From Sandaracinus sp. (GTDB taxonomy: Bacteria > Myxococcota_A > Polyangia > Polyangiales > Houyiibacteriaceae), in assembly GCA_020633125.1 (NCBI GenBank), contig JACKEH010000081.1, forward strand, positions 1-12,432: DNA of 12,432 bases, in the 5' to 3' direction. The notes beneath the pieces were generated by a model. It saw only the letters and a list, made by a program, of their open reading frames with translations, was not told where the DNA came from and searched no databases. Shown here one piece after another: positions 12,099 to 12,432 of the stretch (position 1 is the first letter of the stretch; every line of letters starts with the position of its first letter). Made by a program: the position numbers and the translations under genes.

Positions 12099-12432
12099 AT
12101 GCGTGGACTGGTTCTGGCAGGAGCGTGCGACACGTCTTCTGGAGACCTTTGCGCACCCCTCGTCGAAGACCGCGCGATGGAGCGGTGCGTCTGCCCGGAA
12201 GGGACTTCGCCCAATGCCGAGGACCCGTGGGCATGTGACCTTCCCGATGGAGGTGTCATCCGAGACCCCAACGCACCCGACGACGGGGGGCTCGACGCGG
12301 GCTCTCCCGACAGCGGCTCGGCGGAACGAGACGCTGGCGAAGGCGACGCTGGGGAGGACGCGGCTGTGGTGGACTCCGGCAGCAGCGACGGCGGCCCGGA
12401 CGTGGGTATGGACGGAGGTTCGGACGCAGGTA
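12099..12432 (+). CDS. Asp/Gly-rich probable lipoprotein, cut by window end
   Basis: 111 codons are visible and the frame is open at the window edge. It begins MRGLVLAGAC, then a small Cys-rich segment (Cys10, 18, 30, 32, 46, including ERCVCPEGTSPN) and from about residue 50 an Asp/Gly/Ala linker like those of the lipoproteins at 776 and 3872. By analogy a larger domain follows beyond the window. Cys10 would be the lipidated residue, but a nine-residue signal is far shorter than normal. No ATG, GTG or TTG lies upstream in frame before the TAA at 11967, so either the signal is truncated, or the true start uses an unusual codon, or the protein is not exported. It is divergent from the metallophosphoesterase. 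Confidence 0.65.
   Translation, partial: MRGLVLAGACDTSSGDLCAPLVEDRAMERCVCPEGTSPNAEDPWACDLPDGGVIRDPNAPDDGGLDAGSPDSGSAERDAGEGDAGEDAAVVDSGSSDGGPDVGMDGGSDAG

Overview
The window is about 70% G+C with strongly GC-biased third codon positions. It encodes several lipoproteins that carry Asp/Gly/Ala-rich linkers behind the lipobox cysteine, an ECF sigma factor followed by a FecR/TPR protein, and Kazal-like Cys-rich modules. This combination points to a myxobacterium, probably of the Polyangiales/Sandaracinaceae type. That is an inference from style; there is no rRNA or marker tree here. No tRNA, rRNA, CRISPR array, transposase or phage gene is seen.

Layout. (1) 1-180 is intergenic and holds a hairpin and degenerate copies of a short dispersed repeat. 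(2) 181-3641, plus strand: a cyclic-nucleotide-binding-domain protein, a Kazal-like lipoprotein, argininosuccinate synthase (argG) and a DUF1697 protein overlapping argG by one base. (3) 3642-3871 lies between convergent genes and contains five successive hairpins plus further copies of the repeat. (4) 3872-4246, minus strand: a small Cys-rich lipoprotein, divergent from the next block. (5) 4443-8698, plus strand: a compact probable operon of ECF sigma factor, FecR/TPR membrane protein, exported beta-barrel-like protein and di-heme peroxidase lipoprotein; the first three genes overlap. (6) 8845-11808, minus strand: a PPP-type metallophosphoesterase, a two-helix membrane protein of unknown function and a Tat-exported PhoX/DUF839 phosphatase, with gaps of 22 and 44 bases. 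(7) 11809-12098 is a divergent intergenic region. (8) 12099 to the end is the start of another Asp/Gly-rich protein cut by the window edge.

How the parts work together. The sigma/FecR pair looks like a cell-surface signalling unit: FecR spans the inner membrane and could tune the sigma factor in response to the periplasm. The exported barrel-like protein and the di-heme peroxidase are likely outputs or sensors of the same unit. Argininosuccinate synthase is ordinary arginine/citrulline metabolism. The two phosphatases on the minus strand may share a transcript, although PhoX also shows its own candidate promoter.

The most unusual signals are non-coding. At least two genes (181 and 776) have a TAnnnT-like -10 box placed so that transcription would begin on the first base of the start codon (leaderless mRNA), and three more fit loosely. 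A family of short repeats built on GATTC and TGCAC words recurs in two separate intergenic regions next to hairpins. No clearly new defence or mobile system is visible.
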